Positions 7,152 to 8,565 of a stretch of DNA of 8,565 nt are shown piece by piece. The position numbers and the translations under genes are program-made. The DNA is from Bacteroidales bacterium UBA5266 (GTDB lineage Bacteria > Bacteroidota > Bacteroidia > Bacteroidales > WCHB1-69). Below the pieces are notes generated by a model. That model was not told the DNA's origin and made no database searches. It saw nothing but the letters and a program-made list of their open reading frames with translations. Every line of letters begins with the position of its first letter. Positions within the stretch are counted from its first letter, which is position 1. The stretch is taken from assembly GCA_002411545.1 (NCBI GenBank), contig DHTG01000097.1, forward strand, positions 12,538 to 21,102. The letters are read 5' to 3'.

Positions 7152-8411
7152 TTATTTTCTCTTTACCAAATTCATATTGGGAATAGGCAAATTGTATTTT
7201 CCTGCATCGAGTTTGGCTTTCACTTCGCTGAAAACTTTAATGGTACGATTCACCTGTTCAAGGGTATGTACTGCCGTCGGAATCAAACGCAACATGATAA
7301 CATCTTTGGGAACGACAGGGTATAATACTAGGGAACAGAAGATATTGTAGTTTTCGCGTAAATCGACTACTATATTCGTAGCGTGAGCCACTGTACCGCT
7401 AAGGAATACGGGAGTTACCGGTGATTTAGTAGTACCGATATTAAATCCTTTTTCTTTCAATCCGTTTTGCAAGGCATGGGTAATCTCCCATAATTTATTT
7501 CTTAATTCCGGTTTGTTTTGTAAGAGTTCAAAACGTTTCAATGCGCCGATAACCATAGGCATAGGTAATGATTTGGCATAGATTTGCGAACGCATATTGT
7601 AGCGCAAATAGTCGATGATTTCAGGAGTGGAAGCAACGAAAGCACCTATGCCGGCCATACTTTTGGCAAAGGTAGCAAAGTGGACATCTACTTGATCAGT
7701 AACATCGAAATGTTCAGCCGTACCGGCTCCGGTTTTCCCCATGGTACCGAAACCGTGGGCGTCGTCGATTAATAAACGGAAGTTAAACTCTTTTTTAAGT
7801 GCCACGATTTCATCCAATTGTCCGAGGTTTCCCGACATGCCGAAGACCCCTTCGGTAACCACTAAAATACCGCCGTCTTGTTCTTCGGCAAATTTACTTG
7901 CACGGACCAATACGTCGCGTAAATCTTTCATGTTGTTGTGCTTGTATGAAAAACGACGACCGATGTGCATACGCAATCCGTCATAAATGCATGCATGAGC
8001 ATCAGCATCATAAACAATCACATCGCGGCGGGTTAACAAGGAATCGATAATCGATACCATGGCTTGGTACCCGTAGTTGGTTAAATATCCGCAAGGTTTA
8101 CCTACGAAATTCGCTAATTTACTTTCCAATTCTTTATGATAAACGGTATCTCCCGACATCATACGAGCTCCCATCGGTGCTGCCATTCCAAATTTTTGTG
8201 CTCCTTCGGCATCGACTTTTCTTACCTCGGGATGATTGGCTAAACCAAGATAATTATTTAAACTCCAATTTAAAACTTTCTTACCGTTGAATTCCATCTC
8301 AGGACCGATTTCTCCTACTAATTGAGGAAACATAAAATATCCGTCAGCTTGCGATTGATATTGACCCAAAGGTCCTGGGGTTCCTTGAATGCGTTCAAAA
8401 ATGTCTTTCAT
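7152..8411 (-). CDS. sulA: Alpha-oxoamine synthase; probable cysteate acyl-ACP transferase (3-ketocapnine synthase)
   Basis: This 419-residue fold-type I PLP enzyme belongs to the alpha-oxoamine synthase family (serine palmitoyltransferase, BioF, Kbl). It condenses an amino acid with an acyl thioester and releases CO2. The PLP-stacking residue is His139 (DADAHAC), DDAHGFG (216-222) holds the PLP pyridine-N aspartate, and the Schiff-base lysine is Lys250 in TFAKSMAGIGAF (247-258). The lysine motif is of serine palmitoyltransferase type, unlike the GK motifs of BioF and Kbl. Lys280 (YAKSLP, 278-283) lies exactly 30 residues on; published work on Alistipes SulA names Lys251 and Lys281, with Ala replacing the latter in serine palmitoyltransferases. 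This points to cysteate as substrate and 3-ketocapnine as product. Flavobacterium johnsoniae has a functionally equivalent cysteate-fatty acyl transferase needed for sulfonolipids and efficient gliding. The symbol here is not the SOS cell-division inhibitor. Parts of the gene are visibly richer in G+C than maf, as expected for strong expression. Confidence 0.85.
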   Translation of the reverse strand: MKDIFERIQGTPGPLGQYQSQADGYFMFPQLVGEIGPEMEFNGKKVLNWSLNNYLGLANHPEVRKVDAEGAQKFGMAAPMGARMMSGDTVYHKELESKLANFVGKPCGYLTNYGYQAMVSIIDSLLTRRDVIVYDADAHACIYDGLRMHIGRRFSYKHNNMKDLRDVLVRASKFAEEQDGGILVVTEGVFGMSGNLGQLDEIVALKKEFNFRLLIDDAHGFGTMGKTGAGTAEHFDVTDQVDVHFATFAKSMAGIGAFVASTPEIIDYLRYNMRSQIYAKSLPMPMVIGALKRFELLQNKPELRNKLWEITHALQNGLKEKGFNIGTTKSPVTPVFLSGTVAHATNIVVDLRENYNIFCSLVLYPVVPKDVIMLRLIPTAVHTLEQVNRTIKVFSEVKAKLDAGKYNLPIPNMNLVKRK

Positions 8412-8486
8412 GTTATTTTTTTTTTCTTTATATGTGATTGTAATTGAATATTCTTTATGTTATATGCACTTCTTCTTGAATGCATG

Positions 8487-8494
8487 CAAATGTA
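8487..8494 (-). promoter_or_regulatory. -7 promoter element for the oxoamine synthase gene
   Basis: The minus strand reads TACATTTG, a match to TAnnTTTG, 75 bases upstream of the ATG at 8411. The predicted leader is about 70 nt and very A/T-rich, with an A-rich stretch just before the ATG in place of a Shine-Dalgarno sequence. No clear -33 TTTG lies at 19-21 bases; an A/T tract (8507-8514) lies upstream. It is the best candidate promoter for the right-hand cluster. Confidence 0.4.
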
Positions 8495-8565
8495 CATAAA
8501 TTATTGAAAAAAAAGTAAGATTTACGATAATTTGTTGCTCTTTGATTTATAACAAGCTGAAAGGG

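Noticed and set aside
7180..7200. Possible second promoter for the downstream genes (minus strand TACAATTTG within the 3' end of sulA)
   Set aside because: The spacer between TA and TTTG is three bases, not two, so it does not match the -7 consensus.
7584..7986. Overlapping plus-strand open frames inside the oxoamine synthase gene
   Set aside because: They are complementary-strand shadows of a well-conserved coding sequence and show no domain features.
7152..8411. BioF (8-amino-7-oxononanoate synthase) or Kbl (glycine C-acetyltransferase)
   Set aside because: The lysine motif TFAKSMAGIGAF is of serine palmitoyltransferase/SulA type, Lys280 matches SulA, and no biotin or threonine-degradation genes are nearby.
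1..8565. CRISPR array, insertion sequence, tRNA/rRNA, phage or defence genes
   Set aside because: No direct-repeat/spacer pattern, transposase-like protein, terminal inverted repeats or structural RNA was seen; the window is almost fully explained by seven genes.

Overview
The window most likely comes from a Bacteroidota chromosome. It is AT-rich, its gene starts lack Shine-Dalgarno sequences but have A/T-rich leaders, and three starts are preceded by the phylum's TAnnTTTG -7 promoter element. The protein types also fit: a POT transporter with the Bacteroidota-style TM1 motif, a long PurF of about 630 residues, and a 419-residue alpha-oxoamine synthase. Genus cannot be assigned. There are no tRNA or rRNA genes, mobile elements or CRISPR arrays, and no truncated genes.

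Left part, plus strand: a POT/PTR2-family transporter (224-1735) has its own promoter and a strong intrinsic terminator. It is followed by a probable two-gene unit: a Maf/YhdE-type nucleotide pyrophosphatase (1870-2472) and a small secreted TPR protein (2523-3152).

Right part, minus strand, read from the right: an alpha-oxoamine synthase (8411-7152), an intergenic terminator-like hairpin, then a tightly packed run of a threonine-synthase-like PLP enzyme (7082-5871), a short-chain dehydrogenase (5865-5065) and a long amidophosphoribosyltransferase (5062-3161). The gaps in this run are 5 and 2 bases. It converges on the TPR gene with 8 bases between stop codons.

Main interpretation: the first three minus-strand genes look like the core of a sulfonolipid (capnine) pathway. 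The threonine-synthase-like enzyme resembles archaeal cysteate synthase, which makes L-cysteate from O-phosphoserine and sulfite. The alpha-oxoamine synthase has Lys280 exactly 30 residues after its PLP lysine Lys250. This matches the Lys251/Lys281 pair reported for cysteate acyl-ACP transferase (SulA), where serine palmitoyltransferases have Ala instead of the second Lys. The SDR is a natural candidate for reducing 3-ketocapnine to capnine. The final N-acylation gene is not in the window. Automated annotation would probably label these genes threonine synthase, 8-amino-7-oxononanoate synthase or glycine C-acetyltransferase, and generic SDR, and so miss the pathway.
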